From positions 1-64,000 of the forward strand of contig NZ_BLIN01000004.1 in the NCBI RefSeq assembly GCF_009811555.1: DNA of 64,000 nt, in the 5' to 3' direction. Source of the DNA: Streptomyces caniferus. GTDB lineage: Bacteria; Actinomycetota; Actinomycetes; Streptomycetales; Streptomycetaceae. How positions within the stretch are numbered: position 1 is the first letter of the stretch; each line of letters begins with the position of its first letter. The position numbers were made by a program, and so were the translations under genes. The notes beneath the pieces were generated by a model. That model was not told the DNA's origin and did no database searches. It saw only the letters and a program-made list of their open reading frames with translations. Of this stretch, positions 1-8,635 are shown piece by piece.

Positions 1-714
1 GACCTCTGCATAGGGGTCGTCCTCGACTTTGCTCCGCGGGTCCGCCCACCCCCCGTTTGAGCCGAACTCCTGAGCCTCACGGGCCAGGATCTCCTTCAGC
101 TCTGCGTTCCGAGCCTCCCCTGCTGCCTTACTCATCTGCTCTGAGTAGTCAGAGGCGATCTCCCGATCCAACGACCACAACAGCGCACGCTTGGCCGCCT
201 CATCAGCGATCCGACACGCTTCCTGGTTCGCTTCCTTATCGGTCGTCACGAAGTCACCGAAGTCACTGATGCTGGTGATGCCCAAGAACGCGAGCACAGC
301 CAGCAATGAAACCGTGATCCCAAGCCAGGTTCCTGCCCGCGCCGCAACCTTTAACGCGCCGCCGTCCCCTGCCCCACTTTCGTCGGACACTTGCCCGCCC
401 GCCAGGCCGCCGCGGGCATCGGTACTGCCCACAATGGTGGGCGGCTCGGTCGGCTCGGGCGGGGCCAGGACGCTCGCCAGATACGCGGTGAACGCCGGAT
501 CTTCGGACAGCACCTCCGACAGCTTCTCGTGCAACCGCCAGCGCGCATCGGGATCGTCCGGTGTCTGTTCCACCGCCGATACGGCTTCGACTCCCTGGTC
601 AACGCTGCTCAATCGGCTGCGCACCAGATCGACGGCCATGTTGCCTACCGCACCGCCAGCCGCCTGTGCCACCGCTTCCACCGCAGTAGTCGCCAGGTCC
701 ATCCCGTCTGCCAT
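1..714 (-). CDS. Single-pass membrane protein, 3' end outside window
   Basis: Reads leftward from an ATG at 714 and is still open at base 1, so 238 codons are visible and the C-terminus is missing. The first 120 residues are soluble and rich in Ala, Asp and Pro. One strongly hydrophobic segment follows (about residues 128-147, LGITVSLLAVLAFLGI), then a charged, Ala/Glu-rich helical stretch. The ATG is preceded by a GGGGG-type ribosome site. I do not recognise the family. Codon use in this frame is typical of a high-GC actinomycete, with G/C at most third positions, which is why I prefer it to the opposite-strand frames. Confidence 0.7.
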   Translation of the reverse strand, partial: MADGMDLATTAVEAVAQAAGGAVGNMAVDLVRSRLSSVDQGVEAVSAVEQTPDDPDARWRLHEKLSEVLSEDPAFTAYLASVLAPPEPTEPPTIVGSTDARGGLAGGQVSDESGAGDGGALKVAARAGTWLGITVSLLAVLAFLGITSISDFGDFVTTDKEANQEACRIADEAAKRALLWSLDREIASDYSEQMSKAAGEARNAELKEILAREAQEFGSNGGWADPRSKVEDDPYAEV

Positions 715-889
715 ACCTGTCCCCCTCAGACTCCCCGAGGCCCCCCAACCATCGTATTGCGCAGCGGAGTTGAATGACCGGCGAATCGCAGCTCAGGCAG
801 CGTTCACCCGCTCGGTCGGGCGGAGGCCGACTAGTCAACGAAGCCAGCGTTCTAACCAGCAGGGGATTCTTCCGCACCCGCCGACCCAC

Positions 890-905
890 CCGGGAGCGAT
901 CCCGG
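890..905 (-). terminator. Small GC hairpin after the 950-1762 gene
   Basis: CCGGGA, loop GCGA, TCCCGG: a perfect 6-bp stem with a GNRA-type loop, 45 bases past the stop codon of the leftward gene. There is no U tract, as is common in actinomycetes. The terminator role is inferred from position. Confidence 0.4.
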
Positions 906-949
906 CGGTTACGGTTCCGTACGCCTGCCCGGCAGCACGATCAGCACTG

Positions 950-1762
950 TCACGCTCCACCCCGTTTTCGAGCCCTGGAGGGCCCACAGGGGCAACAGTC
1001 CTCGAGGTGGGCGCGGGTGAGGAACGCGGCGAGGGCGCCTGCGGCCTCGGGCTCAGCGGTGGCGAGCTGGTCGGCGAACACCATCTCGTCGACGTCGGCG
1101 GCCGGGACCAGACGGGCGAGGGCAGCGAGCAACGCGGCGTGGGTGAGGACAGGCGGCGGTAGGAGGCCGGCTGCGGCGTCGCGGGCGGCCGGGTCGCGGT
1201 AGTGCCCGAGGTGCGCGGCCATGGCGTGCGCGAGCCAGGCGTCGACGTCGGTCTGGACGTACCCGCCGGCTCGCCGGGTGAGTTCGTCCCGGACGGCTTC
1301 GTCGCCGTCGCGGGGCTCGGTCTGCTCCAGCGTGCCCAGCTCGCGCAGCGCCTGGAGCTCGTCGGCGCGGGCCGCGATCCGGGCGGCTTCCCGCAGTTCG
1401 GCTTCCCGGGCGGCGGCGGCCGCGGCGTCGGCGGCGAGCTCGGCCTGGACGACGTCGTCGGTGTCCGGGTCGTAGACGGTGCCCGGCGCCGCGTCGGCGA
1501 GCAGCTGGTGCAGGCGCTCCCACTCCCCGAGCTCCGCGCGGCCGCGGACGTCGTCGGCCCGGTCCTCGTGCCGCGAGTCCTGCCGGGCGTCGAACCGCGC
1601 TTCCTCGAGGGCCGCCGCGACGGCGCCGGCGTCCATGCCCCTCGCCCGGCGCCGGACGACGCGGCGGCCGATGCGGGCGGGGTCGACCGGCTCGCGGGGC
1701 GCGGCCACGCGCGGGGCGAGCGGTCGACGGGTACCGCCGCCGGGCGGCCACATCCTGGTCAT
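950..1762 (-). CDS. Hypothetical protein, Ala/Asp/Glu-rich, 270 aa
   Basis: Unrecognised soluble protein. It has an Arg/Pro-rich N-terminus, a long charged and probably helical middle (residues 45-150, many Asp, Glu, Arg and Ala), then a compact segment with DVDAWLAHAMAAHLGHYRDPA. It ends in a Cys cluster (DCCPCGPSR). The start ATG at 1762 has GAGG a few bases upstream; a second ATG at 1753 is possible. A long open frame exists on the other strand, but it is low-complexity Arg/Ala/Gly and looks like a shadow. It lies upstream of the first gene on the same strand. Confidence 0.65.
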   Translation of the reverse strand: MTRMWPPGGGTRRPLAPRVAAPREPVDPARIGRRVVRRRARGMDAGAVAAALEEARFDARQDSRHEDRADDVRGRAELGEWERLHQLLADAAPGTVYDPDTDDVVQAELAADAAAAAAREAELREAARIAARADELQALRELGTLEQTEPRDGDEAVRDELTRRAGGYVQTDVDAWLAHAMAAHLGHYRDPAARDAAAGLLPPPVLTHAALLAALARLVPAADVDEMVFADQLATAEPEAAGALAAFLTRAHLEDCCPCGPSRARKRGGA

Positions 1763-1879
1763 CTTCGGCCTCGCATTCGTGGTGAGGAATAAGGGCGGGC
1801 CGCCGCCAGAGCGCTGTTGGCGGCCCGCTGAATATGTTTTATAGCAGGCCCTGAATTCGCCCGCGTCAGAACCGGAATT

Positions 1880-2464
1880 CTATGTACGAGACGTGTGTGA
1901 AGTCCGCCCGCAGCCAGCGGCTCGCGTGCCCCATTCCGTGAAATACGACTCGGTGATGGCCTCAGCGACTATCGGATGCAGATCCTCCTCCGTCGCACCA
2001 GCCGCCTGAAGTTCGAGGATCTGCTTCGCGTAGGTGGGTGAGATCGCCGTGGTGATGCTGCGCTCGCGGCCGTCGTCCGAGCTGCCTCTGCACGCGAATC
2101 CGAAGTACGCCGTCACCTCCACCATCATGCCGCTGGAGGTGGACGCCTGCTCGCGCGCCTGCGCCCTGACCTGCGGTTTCCACTCGAATTCGGTCTCCTC
2201 CACCAGCGCGGCCTGGAGGCGCTTCTGGGGCTTCGTCAGCTTCCCGGCGAGGTAGCGCTCCACCGTACGGCGTGAGGTGCCCAGGCGCTCCGCCAGGGCC
2301 TTGGTGGACCCCTTCTCTCGCGTGCGAAGGAATTTCATACATGCCTTCGCTGATTTTGGCGCGGGCCGGGTGAAGATCTTCCGCTCCGCCCGCGCGAGGG
2401 CCTCCAGGACCTTGCCGCGGCGCGGGGCCGGCTGCTGCTGCTCGTGATCGCTCATGCCGACCAT
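1880..2464 (-). CDS. tpg-like: Second terminal-protein (Tpg) homologue with apparent C-terminal frameshift
   Basis: Homologous along its length to the intact Tpg at 5881-6435. It shares RP.PKSA..QM.FL, the HTH segment KGS.ALAERLGTSRRTVERYLAGK, the KP.K.LQAA block, GM.VE..A.FGF and Y.....LQAAGATEE. Tpg proteins are covalently attached to the 5' ends of linear Streptomyces replicons and prime end-patching. After Gly-Thr-Arg-Ala the reading frame leaves the family and ends with a short unrelated tail. In another frame the next codons read WLRADFTHVSYIEFRF then TGA at 1866, matching GLLVEFTDIDYVELDF of Tpg without gaps. One lost base near 1918-1922 would explain this. Start is ATG 2464 or 2455; neither has a strong ribosome site. 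It may be a decayed paralogue or a sequencing error. Confidence 0.8.
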   Translation of the reverse strand: MVGMSDHEQQQPAPRRGKVLEALARAERKIFTRPAPKSAKACMKFLRTREKGSTKALAERLGTSRRTVERYLAGKLTKPQKRLQAALVEETEFEWKPQVRAQAREQASTSSGMMVEVTAYFGFACRGSSDDGRERSITTAISPTYAKQILELQAAGATEEDLHPIVAEAITESYFTEWGTRAAGCGRTSHTSRT

Positions 2465-2627
2465 CAGGCCAGCGAGCGATATCTAGGGGCGAAGGCACTT
2501 CACCCAGGTCAGACCGGGTGATCCGGTGTGAGGCAAGTAAGGCAAGCGGGGCTTTGTCATGATCCAGGAAGGTGTTTCGACCGAACCGCTTTCTGGACGC
2601 CCGTTCGGGGTGCGGCAACGGGTCTGC

Positions 2628-2651
2628 GAAGTGGTTCGGCCGAACCACTTC
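2628..2651. promoter_or_regulatory. Perfect 24-nt palindrome, likely operator
   Basis: GAAGTGGTTCGG followed by its exact reverse complement, with no spacer, 110 bases before the CoiA-like start. A degraded relative (GGTGTTTCGACCGAACCGC) lies at about 2571-2589. The 14-nt core GGTTCGGCCGAACC recurs inside the palindrome at 4052-4079. A regulator-binding site is inferred. Confidence 0.55.
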
Positions 2652-2761
2652 CTTTACCGCCGCCGCTAGGACGCGCCCGGCGGCCCTTGATCGCCCCCTA
2701 CCGCCGTGTCAGACCCGGCCGAGACGATGGGCGGACGACGCCATGACGTGAGGGGAGCGCT

Positions 2762-3988
2762 GTGAGTTTCACTGCGGTACACGCGGAGCGGGGCCGTCTG
2801 GACGCCTCCCAGCCGGATCTCGGCTGCGGCTGGGACTGGAGTGCGATCCACCAGGTGCGGCCGCCGGCCCCCCTGGCATGCCGGGAGTGTGGCCACGGGA
2901 TGCACGCCAAGGTGTCGCCCCTGGGCCTGCGGTTCTTCGCGCATGCGCCTGGGGCTCCGACGTGCACGCTGGCGGAGGAGTCCATGGCCCACCACCTGCT
3001 CAAGCTGGAGCTTGCTCAGGCGGCCCGCACGGCCGGATGGATGGCCGAGCTGGAGGTGAGCGGGCCGGACGGTCGTTGGCGGGCGGACGTCCTCGCCTCC
3101 ACGGCCAACAGTCGGCGTGTCGCCCTGGAGGCGCAGTTGGCGAGCATCACCGCCGCCGAGATTCGTGCCCGTACGCAGCGGATGGGGGCTGACGGCGTAC
3201 GGGCCTACTGGTTCAGTGACCGCAGCCGGATTGCTTGGCTGGGCGCCGTTCCCTCGGTGCGGCTGGCCCGGCAGGGCGAGGGCCTGGTCGCCGTCGAGCC
3301 CATGGCCCGGTTCACCGGCGCCTACTGGGACCCCAAGCCGTCCATACCGCTCTCCGAGTTCGTGGGCAGGGTCCTCACCTCGCGGTTCGTCTCGCACGCT
3401 CCACGCACGCCGCAGCGTCACGTGGCCCGGCCCGTGACGCTGCTGTGGGCCCATCCCAAGTGCGTACTGGCGGAGGCCAAGAAGCTTGGAGATGAGGAAA
3501 AGCAGCAGCGCGCGGCACAGGAGGAGCAGGAACGTGCCGAGCGGCGGGGGTACGCCCGGCAGGAGGCCGCGCTTGCCGAACGTACGGCGCGCTCCGACCC
3601 AGACCGGGCGGCCCTGGCCCGGCACTCCGCCCGGCTGCCCGGGATCGAGCGAACCATCGCCCAGGCCGCCGACATGTTCCTCACCCGCGTGACTGTCGGC
3701 TGGAGTGTGGGAGACAGCCGGTACTCCAGCGGCGTCCCGCTCGTCAACGACCGCGGGACCCTGCTGGCCGTCTTCGACCCGCTCCCGCTGGCCGGCCCCT
3801 GTCCCGACTTCCTCCTGGACGTCGGGCTGCCGATGCTCTTCCCCACGGAGGAACGACGCGAGCGCTTCGAGGAGCACCGAGCCACTGGTGAGCGTTTGCG
3901 CCGGTTGCGCCAGCAGGCCATAGCCGCGGCGCTCGCCGACGACGAGTGGCCGCCGCGCCCCGGTCCTCCTGAGCCTGAGTCCCCGTAA
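2762..3988 (+). CDS. CoiA-like (competence-family) nuclease protein
   Basis: The N-terminus carries the zinc-finger-like pattern of CoiA proteins: C40-x2-C43 with GH.MHAK and RFFAH61. A restriction-like nuclease core follows: MAHHLLKLELAQAARTAGW, then GRWRADVLA (Asp109), RVALEAQ (Glu123, Gln125), SI..AEI..RT and AYWF. This matches the D...E-x-Q layout of the family. The C-terminal half has a charged coiled-coil region (about residues 245-300) and an unassigned domain. CoiA-type proteins are linked to DNA uptake or processing of incoming DNA; in Streptomyces the role is unknown. GTG start with GGGGAG just upstream. Length 408 aa. Confidence 0.7.
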   Translation: MSFTAVHAERGRLDASQPDLGCGWDWSAIHQVRPPAPLACRECGHGMHAKVSPLGLRFFAHAPGAPTCTLAEESMAHHLLKLELAQAARTAGWMAELEVSGPDGRWRADVLASTANSRRVALEAQLASITAAEIRARTQRMGADGVRAYWFSDRSRIAWLGAVPSVRLARQGEGLVAVEPMARFTGAYWDPKPSIPLSEFVGRVLTSRFVSHAPRTPQRHVARPVTLLWAHPKCVLAEAKKLGDEEKQQRAAQEEQERAERRGYARQEAALAERTARSDPDRAALARHSARLPGIERTIAQAADMFLTRVTVGWSVGDSRYSSGVPLVNDRGTLLAVFDPLPLAGPCPDFLLDVGLPMLFPTEERRERFEEHRATGERLRRLRQQAIAAALADDEWPPRPGPPEPESP

Positions 3989-4051
3989 GACGTGGCTCTA
4001 CCTGCACCGTGGGTCAGAGATAGGTGACCGGAGTCACTTCTGTGCGAGTTG

Positions 4052-4079
4052 CGACCTTGGTTCGGCCGAACCAAGGTCG
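4052..4079. promoter_or_regulatory. Perfect 28-nt palindrome, likely operator
   Basis: CGACCTTGGTTCGG and its exact reverse complement, without spacer, in the 347-base gap before the 4336 gene. It shares the core GGTTCGGCCGAACC with 2628-2651, which suggests the same regulator acts on both genes. Nothing else is recognised in this gap. Confidence 0.55.
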
Positions 4080-4335
4080 ACGCTTGTCGTACGTGTCCAA
4101 CGTGCCTGAACAGCCCTCGGATATCTGTAAGGCACGGGATCTTCTGGCTACTTGCCAGACTTGTCTGACGCTTCGAAACGACCCGAGATAACGAACCTCT
4201 GTGGTTAGAGGCCGGAGCCCGTGCGGGTAAGCCCCTCTTGGCGCGAACCGGGCAGGTCCGCGTCGGGCGCACGGAAGACTGAGCGACACAGTCAACTGCC
4301 CCGGCCTGCCCGGCCACAGCACTCTGGGAGATCAC

Positions 4336-5133
4336 GTGACGTCCGAGCCTTCTGCGAGCCAAGCCCTGACGGAGGCCATCGGCCACTACATGAACGCCGT
4401 CGCCGCTGCCCTTCTGGACGAAGGCGTGCCGGTCACGGGCGTACAGGGGTCGGGCGACGTGCGCATCCTGGCCGTCGGAGATTCCGGGACCGACGTCGAC
4501 GGGCACCTCAGCTTTAACACGTCCTTCGAGCGGGGCCTGTACCCGGACTCCGAGAACGTGGATCTGCACTGGTCGGGCACCTCGGGTTGGTGCCTGCTCC
4601 CGTTGAAAAATGACGACGCCGACTTCTACGGTCACGCCCGCTGGATCGGGGCCGGCCTGGTCCCGCCCGTCGACCGAGTCGTCTCCTTCGTGGCCACGGC
4701 CAGGCTTTCGCCAGCGGAAGCAGGCAGCAGTGAGCGGCCTTTCTACCGGACGTCAGGAAGCGATCTCACCGAGCTCCACCAGCGCCTGGCGGCTTTTGTC
4801 CCGGACCCGGAGACCCTGCGGGGCCGTACTTACGGCGTGTGCTTCACCAGCCTGGTCAACCGCGTCTATACCGCCAGGGTGGCCGGTGCCTTGAACTCGC
4901 CGAACGACACCGAGGTGTCGGTGGCTCTGCGTCCCGGGGAACTCGAAGCCTTGCGTCATTTCCTGGAGTACACCCAGACGCGCGCCACGGGACTTCTGGG
5001 GGCCTACGCCCGCCATTTGACCGAGGACCTGGACAACCGCCGCCAGTTCGCCGCGACGTCCTCCCATCGGGCGATGGAGGTCGCCCGCTCGATCCGCAAG
5101 CAGCTGCGCGACCGACAGCAGCGCGGGAAGTAG
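4336..5133 (+). CDS. Hypothetical protein, possibly DUF6292-like N-terminal domain
   Basis: 265-residue soluble protein. The first half contains DGHLSFNTSFERGLYP and VDLHWSGTSGWCLLPL, a Trp/Gly pattern that reminds me of Streptomyces DUF6292 proteins; this is not verified. The second half is helical, ending in a basic tail (RSIRKQLRDRQQRGK) that could bind nucleic acid. GTG start at 4336 with GGGAG 5 bases upstream. It is probably co-regulated with the CoiA-like gene through the shared palindrome. Confidence 0.6.
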   Translation: MTSEPSASQALTEAIGHYMNAVAAALLDEGVPVTGVQGSGDVRILAVGDSGTDVDGHLSFNTSFERGLYPDSENVDLHWSGTSGWCLLPLKNDDADFYGHARWIGAGLVPPVDRVVSFVATARLSPAEAGSSERPFYRTSGSDLTELHQRLAAFVPDPETLRGRTYGVCFTSLVNRVYTARVAGALNSPNDTEVSVALRPGELEALRHFLEYTQTRATGLLGAYARHLTEDLDNRRQFAATSSHRAMEVARSIRKQLRDRQQRGK

Positions 5134-5214
5134 CCGCTGACGGCCGCAAGCCGTTGAGCACGGATCGCGCGCATGAACATTCGCCCCTCGCGGAGACGCG
5201 GGCGAGCCCGGACC

Positions 5215-5266
5215 ATGTGGTCGGGTAGCCGGGTCACGGCAATGTGATCCGGCTACCCGACCACAT
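5215..5266. terminator. Strong 23-bp hairpin between convergent genes
   Basis: ATGTGGTCGGGTAGCCGG and its reverse complement form a 23-bp stem (5215-5237 with 5244-5266) with one G-T pair and loop GGCAAT, about 80 bases after the stop of the rightward gene. It lies between convergent genes, so it probably acts as a bidirectional terminator. Confidence 0.65.
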
Positions 5267-5338
5267 TGGATGAGTGCGTGTGTTGCCCGTCCCCCGCGGA
5301 GACACGTCGAGGGCCTGGAAATCTGTGCCGAGGCACGG

Positions 5339-5829
5339 TAGTTGTCACACCGGGATGCGCCGCCCTGCGGATTCCCGCGAGCGAGGCGCCGTAGTTGTCA
5401 CCGACGAGGCAAGCTACTTGTCACTCCTCGGGGGGTGCTTCGCTCGCGGCCATCCATTCTGGCGGGGTGCCTGTCTCATGACACTCTTCGGCGAGATTCA
5501 GTATGCGCGCGAAGCTGCACCGAAGCCCGGACGCAGCAAGCACTCCCACCGCCTTGCGGAAGGCTGGATCATCGGCCATTGCATGGTCGTGGCGGCTCAT
5601 CAGCAGGACGGAGAGCCAACCGCCGTCGGTGTGTGCCCAGTACAGGGCGGAGATGTACGCGTCTTGGGACACCCCAAGGTGAGGCAGCACACCAAGGAGC
5701 ACGCTCGCCGTTCGCGCTGACCTGCGCTGATCAGGCTCGAGTAAATGGACTACGCCCTTGCCGTTCATCGCAGCTGCCGATGCACGGCGTCCAGCCCTGG
5801 TGACAACAAGTCTGCCCATGTGACAACTA
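5339..5829. mobile_element. Possible non-autonomous element bounded by inverted GTTGTCAC repeats
   Basis: TAGTTGTCAC occurs at 5339-5348 and 5392-5401, and TACTTGTCAC at 5414-5423. The same sequence in inverted orientation is at 5820-5829 (TAGTTGTCAC) and 5800-5809 (CTTGTTGTCA plus C). Multiple short repeats pointing inward from both ends recall the termini of some IS families such as IS21/IS481-like elements. No transposase lies inside, only the small 5421-5768 gene. It could instead be a regulator-site cluster. No target duplication was identified. Confidence 0.35.
5421..5768 (-). CDS. Hypothetical protein, 115 aa
   Basis: Soluble protein with ordinary residue composition, including a hydrophobic middle (SVLLGVLPHL, AYISALYWAH, WLSVLLMSRHD) and LNLAEECHETGTPPEW near the end. 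The family is not recognised. The frame stays open upstream to an ATG at 5819, but that extension runs over the GTTGTCAC repeats, so I favour ATG 5768. Neither start has a clear ribosome site. It sits inside the possible element described at 5339-5829. Confidence 0.5.
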   Translation of the reverse strand: MNGKGVVHLLEPDQRRSARTASVLLGVLPHLGVSQDAYISALYWAHTDGGWLSVLLMSRHDHAMADDPAFRKAVGVLAASGLRCSFARILNLAEECHETGTPPEWMAASEAPPEE

Positions 5830-5880
5830 TCCTGCCTCGGTTCAAAATCGTCGGTTCCAGGCCCTCACGCATGCCGTGGG

Positions 5881-6435
5881 TCAGAAGTCGAGTTCCACGT
5901 AGTCGATGTCGGTGAACTCGACCAGGAGGCCGTCGGCGCGGCGGCCGCGGTCCTTGAAGTAGATCTCCTGCAAGCCTTCGGCGGCGATGTTCTGCAACTG
6001 CTGCTCGGTGGCGCCGGCGGCCTGCGCGTCGAAGAGCCGCGCGGCGTAGGCGGGCGGGAGGTGTTGAGTGATCAGCCGGATCCTCCCGTCGTCGGTGGTG
6101 CCGGGGGCTGCGGTGAAGCCGAACCGGGCCCGGGTCTCGATGCTGATGCCGCCGGTCTGCGCGGCGCGGCGCTGGGCCTTCTCGCGTACCTTGGGCTGCC
6201 ACCTCTTGCGGACCTCGCGCTCTATGCGTGCGGCGAGGTCTTTGCGGGGTCGCTTGATCTGGTCTTTGACGTACCGCTCTACGGTGCGCTGGGAGATGCC
6301 CAGGAGCTGCGCGACGGCTTTGGTTCCCTTGTGTTGTTTGACCAGGAATCGCATTTGCGCGCCCGCTGACTTGGGGATGGGGCGGGTGGTGTTGGCGGCC
6401 GCGGCCTTCTCCAGGCTGTCGCCGAGGATGCCCAC
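5881..6435 (-). CDS. tpg: Telomere terminal protein Tpg
   Basis: 184 residues, the usual Tpg length. It shows the N-terminal RPIPKSAGAQMRFLVKQ block, an HTH-like segment (GTKAVAQLLGISQRTVERYVK), basic RPRKDLAARIEREVRKRWQPKVREKAQRR, ETRARFGFTAAPGTTDDGRIR, and the acidic tail VEFTDIDYVELDF. Tpg is the protein bound to the 5' ends of linear Streptomyces chromosomes and plasmids, where it primes synthesis to fill the recessed end. GTG start with AGGAG 6 bases upstream. It begins 9 bases after the tap stop, so tap and tpg form an operon, as in other linear replicons. Confidence 0.95.
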   Translation of the reverse strand: MGILGDSLEKAAAANTTRPIPKSAGAQMRFLVKQHKGTKAVAQLLGISQRTVERYVKDQIKRPRKDLAARIEREVRKRWQPKVREKAQRRAAQTGGISIETRARFGFTAAPGTTDDGRIRLITQHLPPAYAARLFDAQAAGATEQQLQNIAAEGLQEIYFKDRGRRADGLLVEFTDIDYVELDF

Positions 6436-6444
6436 GTCGGTCTC

Positions 6445-8601
6445 CTACTCTCCGCTGTCGGGGGCGTCGTCGCCCTTGATGTGCCGGGCCGGGTTGATCT
6501 GATCGTCCTCGATGGTCTGGGCGAGCCAGAGGAAGTCGCGGGTGCCTTCGTGCTTGACCATGCCGGGGCTGACGCCGAGGCGGAACCCTCCGGGCAGCGG
6601 CTTGCCCTCGTCGGTGCGGGGCATGAAGTCGAGTGGGCTGGGGCCGTGGGAGAGGTAGACGGCGCAGTCGGACAGAATCGCCACGGGGAACAAGCCCGCC
6701 CGCGCCCATGCCGTCAATTTGCGGTGCTGGTTGGTGCGCACCTTGCCGATCAGCTCTGCCCTGGCATGCGGACTCCAGGTGGCACGGGAGAGGGCCGGCC
6801 AGGGCTCGCCGAACTTGTGCTTGATGCCCTGGGGGCGCTCGCGCAGCTTGCCGATGCCGCCCTTGACCGTCGACTTGATGGCCGAGAGAACGGCCGCCTG
6901 CCCCGGGTCGACACTCTTGTGCCGGGCCATCGCGGCGAGGAAGTCGGCCTCGCTCATGCCGGCTTCAACGCCGAGGTCGGCCATGGTGGCCATGTAGGCG
7001 TCACGCAGACGGGTGTACCAGGCGTCGAAGTAGGCCCCGTGCTCGTAGCGGACGTATGCCTCGGCCGGCTGGATGGGGGCGCCGAGTTCGACCGCGTAGG
7101 CCACGGTCGAGGTCGAGTACCAGGCCGGCCCGGTCGGGCGGGTGCCCTTCGGTGTGAACGGGTTGGGGAGCCGGGGGTCGGTCTCGATGTGGGAGAGGTC
7201 GACGAGCCAGGAGCCGGGCAGCTTCGGGTCGAACGCCGGGTTCTCGACGTGGGTTGCCGGGCCGGTGCCGATGACGAGGCGGTTGGCGGCCGCGGCGAAG
7301 GCCATGTTGACGTCGAGGCCGACCGCATGGGTGAAGCCTTCGGTGCACTCCTCGTCGGTGAGGGGGCGGAACCAGTCGTACGCCTCCTCGTCGATGACCT
7401 GGTCCGGAGTGCGCACATGGTGGCGGGGGTAGAGGGCAGCGACGAGCGGATGCTCGGCGGGGGCCTCGGGCGGTGCGGGATCGAACGGTTCGGTCAGCGA
7501 GCCGGGGTTCGGCCCGGACACCCAGGAGCCGGTGGCCGCGTCCTTGACCGCGCGGGTCGGCGGGCGCAGCGCACTCATCAGCTCCAGGCCGCAGACGGCC
7601 GTGGAACCGCGCGGGGTCAGGACGCGGGTGGCGTACGTGCCGAGCACCGCGGCGACGTCGGCCGGCGGCAGCTGGCCGGTGTCGCCCCAGGAGCGGGTGT
7701 CGAGGGCGCCCCACGGCAGGATCGCGAACTGTACGCACTGCCGCTTGCCGCCCTCGGCCGGGCGGTAGACCCGGGCCCAGGGGCCGAACCCGCGCTTGGT
7801 CAGCTTCCACTTGGCCCTGGCCAGCTGCTTGACGACCTTGTGGTCCTCCGCAAGTCGCAGGCCGCGGCGGTCTTCCAGGACGGCCGGCAGCCCGAGCTGT
7901 TCGGCCGCGGCGTCGGTGAGCACGAGGAGCGGGTCGGCGTCCTTGCCGTGGCGGTTGAGGCGGGGCGCGCCCAGCTTCGCTTCGGTCAGCGCCCAATCGA
8001 CCAGCGCGGGGAAGGTCTTGGCCGGGCAGTCCAGGACCAGGCCGCCGACGCAGTACGCCAGCACCGTGCCGTCGGCGTCGACGTCGACGACCGCCAGCGG
8101 GCCGTTCTCGAACCGAGGGTCGGTGCCGCCCGCCGGGGTGCCGGCCGGGGCCGCCTTCCGCGCGCCGGGACGGCGCGACGTCTTCGAGGTCGGCCTGGAG
8201 GTGGCGCGCGCCGGGCGGGGCGCGGCGGGCGGCGCAGCGGCGACGGGGGCCGGCGCGGGGGGCTGGGCCTCGAGGGCCTTGACCGGGGGCAGCCGCTCGG
8301 CTTCTGGCAGGTCGAGCGCGCCAGTGACCGTGGCCGGCGCCGCAGCGTCGGCCGGGGCGGGGTAGAGCTCCGCGAGCTGCTTGAGCAGTCGCGCGTATGC
8401 CTCACGCTCCGGGCCCCGGGGCTCGGTCGGCTTCTTGGTCGACTCCCAGGCGGACACCGTGGCCCGGCGCACCTTCAGTGCGCCGGCGACTTCGTCCAGC
8501 GTCAGGCCGTGCGCGGTGCGCAGCCGCTTGCGTTCCTCTGCCAGCGGCAGCGGAGAGCGGGACGCGACCAGCGCGTCGACCGCGTCGAACATCTCGGACA
8601 T
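6445..8601 (-). CDS. tap: Telomere-associated protein Tap
   Basis: 718-residue protein with an N-terminal XRE-type HTH (LAEERKRLRTAHGLTLDEVAGALKV, then RRATVSAWE) followed by a Pro/Ala-rich linker (about residues 90-180). The long conserved body includes VVDVDADGTVLAYCVGG, WKLTKRGFGPWARVYRP, GLDVNMAFAAAANRL, SAIKSTVKGGIGKLRERP and LSDCAVYLS. Tap binds telomere 3' overhangs and recruits Tpg. I chose ATG 8601 because GGAGG lies 6 bases upstream; the frame is open further but has no better start. It is transcribed with tpg. Two direct repeats in the promoter suggest autoregulation. Confidence 0.93.
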   Translation of the reverse strand: MSEMFDAVDALVASRSPLPLAEERKRLRTAHGLTLDEVAGALKVRRATVSAWESTKKPTEPRGPEREAYARLLKQLAELYPAPADAAAPATVTGALDLPEAERLPPVKALEAQPPAPAPVAAAPPAAPRPARATSRPTSKTSRRPGARKAAPAGTPAGGTDPRFENGPLAVVDVDADGTVLAYCVGGLVLDCPAKTFPALVDWALTEAKLGAPRLNRHGKDADPLLVLTDAAAEQLGLPAVLEDRRGLRLAEDHKVVKQLARAKWKLTKRGFGPWARVYRPAEGGKRQCVQFAILPWGALDTRSWGDTGQLPPADVAAVLGTYATRVLTPRGSTAVCGLELMSALRPPTRAVKDAATGSWVSGPNPGSLTEPFDPAPPEAPAEHPLVAALYPRHHVRTPDQVIDEEAYDWFRPLTDEECTEGFTHAVGLDVNMAFAAAANRLVIGTGPATHVENPAFDPKLPGSWLVDLSHIETDPRLPNPFTPKGTRPTGPAWYSTSTVAYAVELGAPIQPAEAYVRYEHGAYFDAWYTRLRDAYMATMADLGVEAGMSEADFLAAMARHKSVDPGQAAVLSAIKSTVKGGIGKLRERPQGIKHKFGEPWPALSRATWSPHARAELIGKVRTNQHRKLTAWARAGLFPVAILSDCAVYLSHGPSPLDFMPRTDEGKPLPGGFRLGVSPGMVKHEGTRDFLWLAQTIEDDQINPARHIKGDDAPDSGE

Positions 8602-8635
8602 GGAACACCTCCGAATCAACACCCTATCTCGCAAC

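Noticed and set aside
1202..1792. Rightward open frame opposite the 950-1762 gene
   Set aside because: Val/Gly/Arg-rich shadow with no ribosome site.
1..5300. Telomere in the left part of the window
   Set aside because: Palindromes exist, but not the packed series of hairpin palindromes expected at a Streptomyces end, and a gene runs off the left edge.
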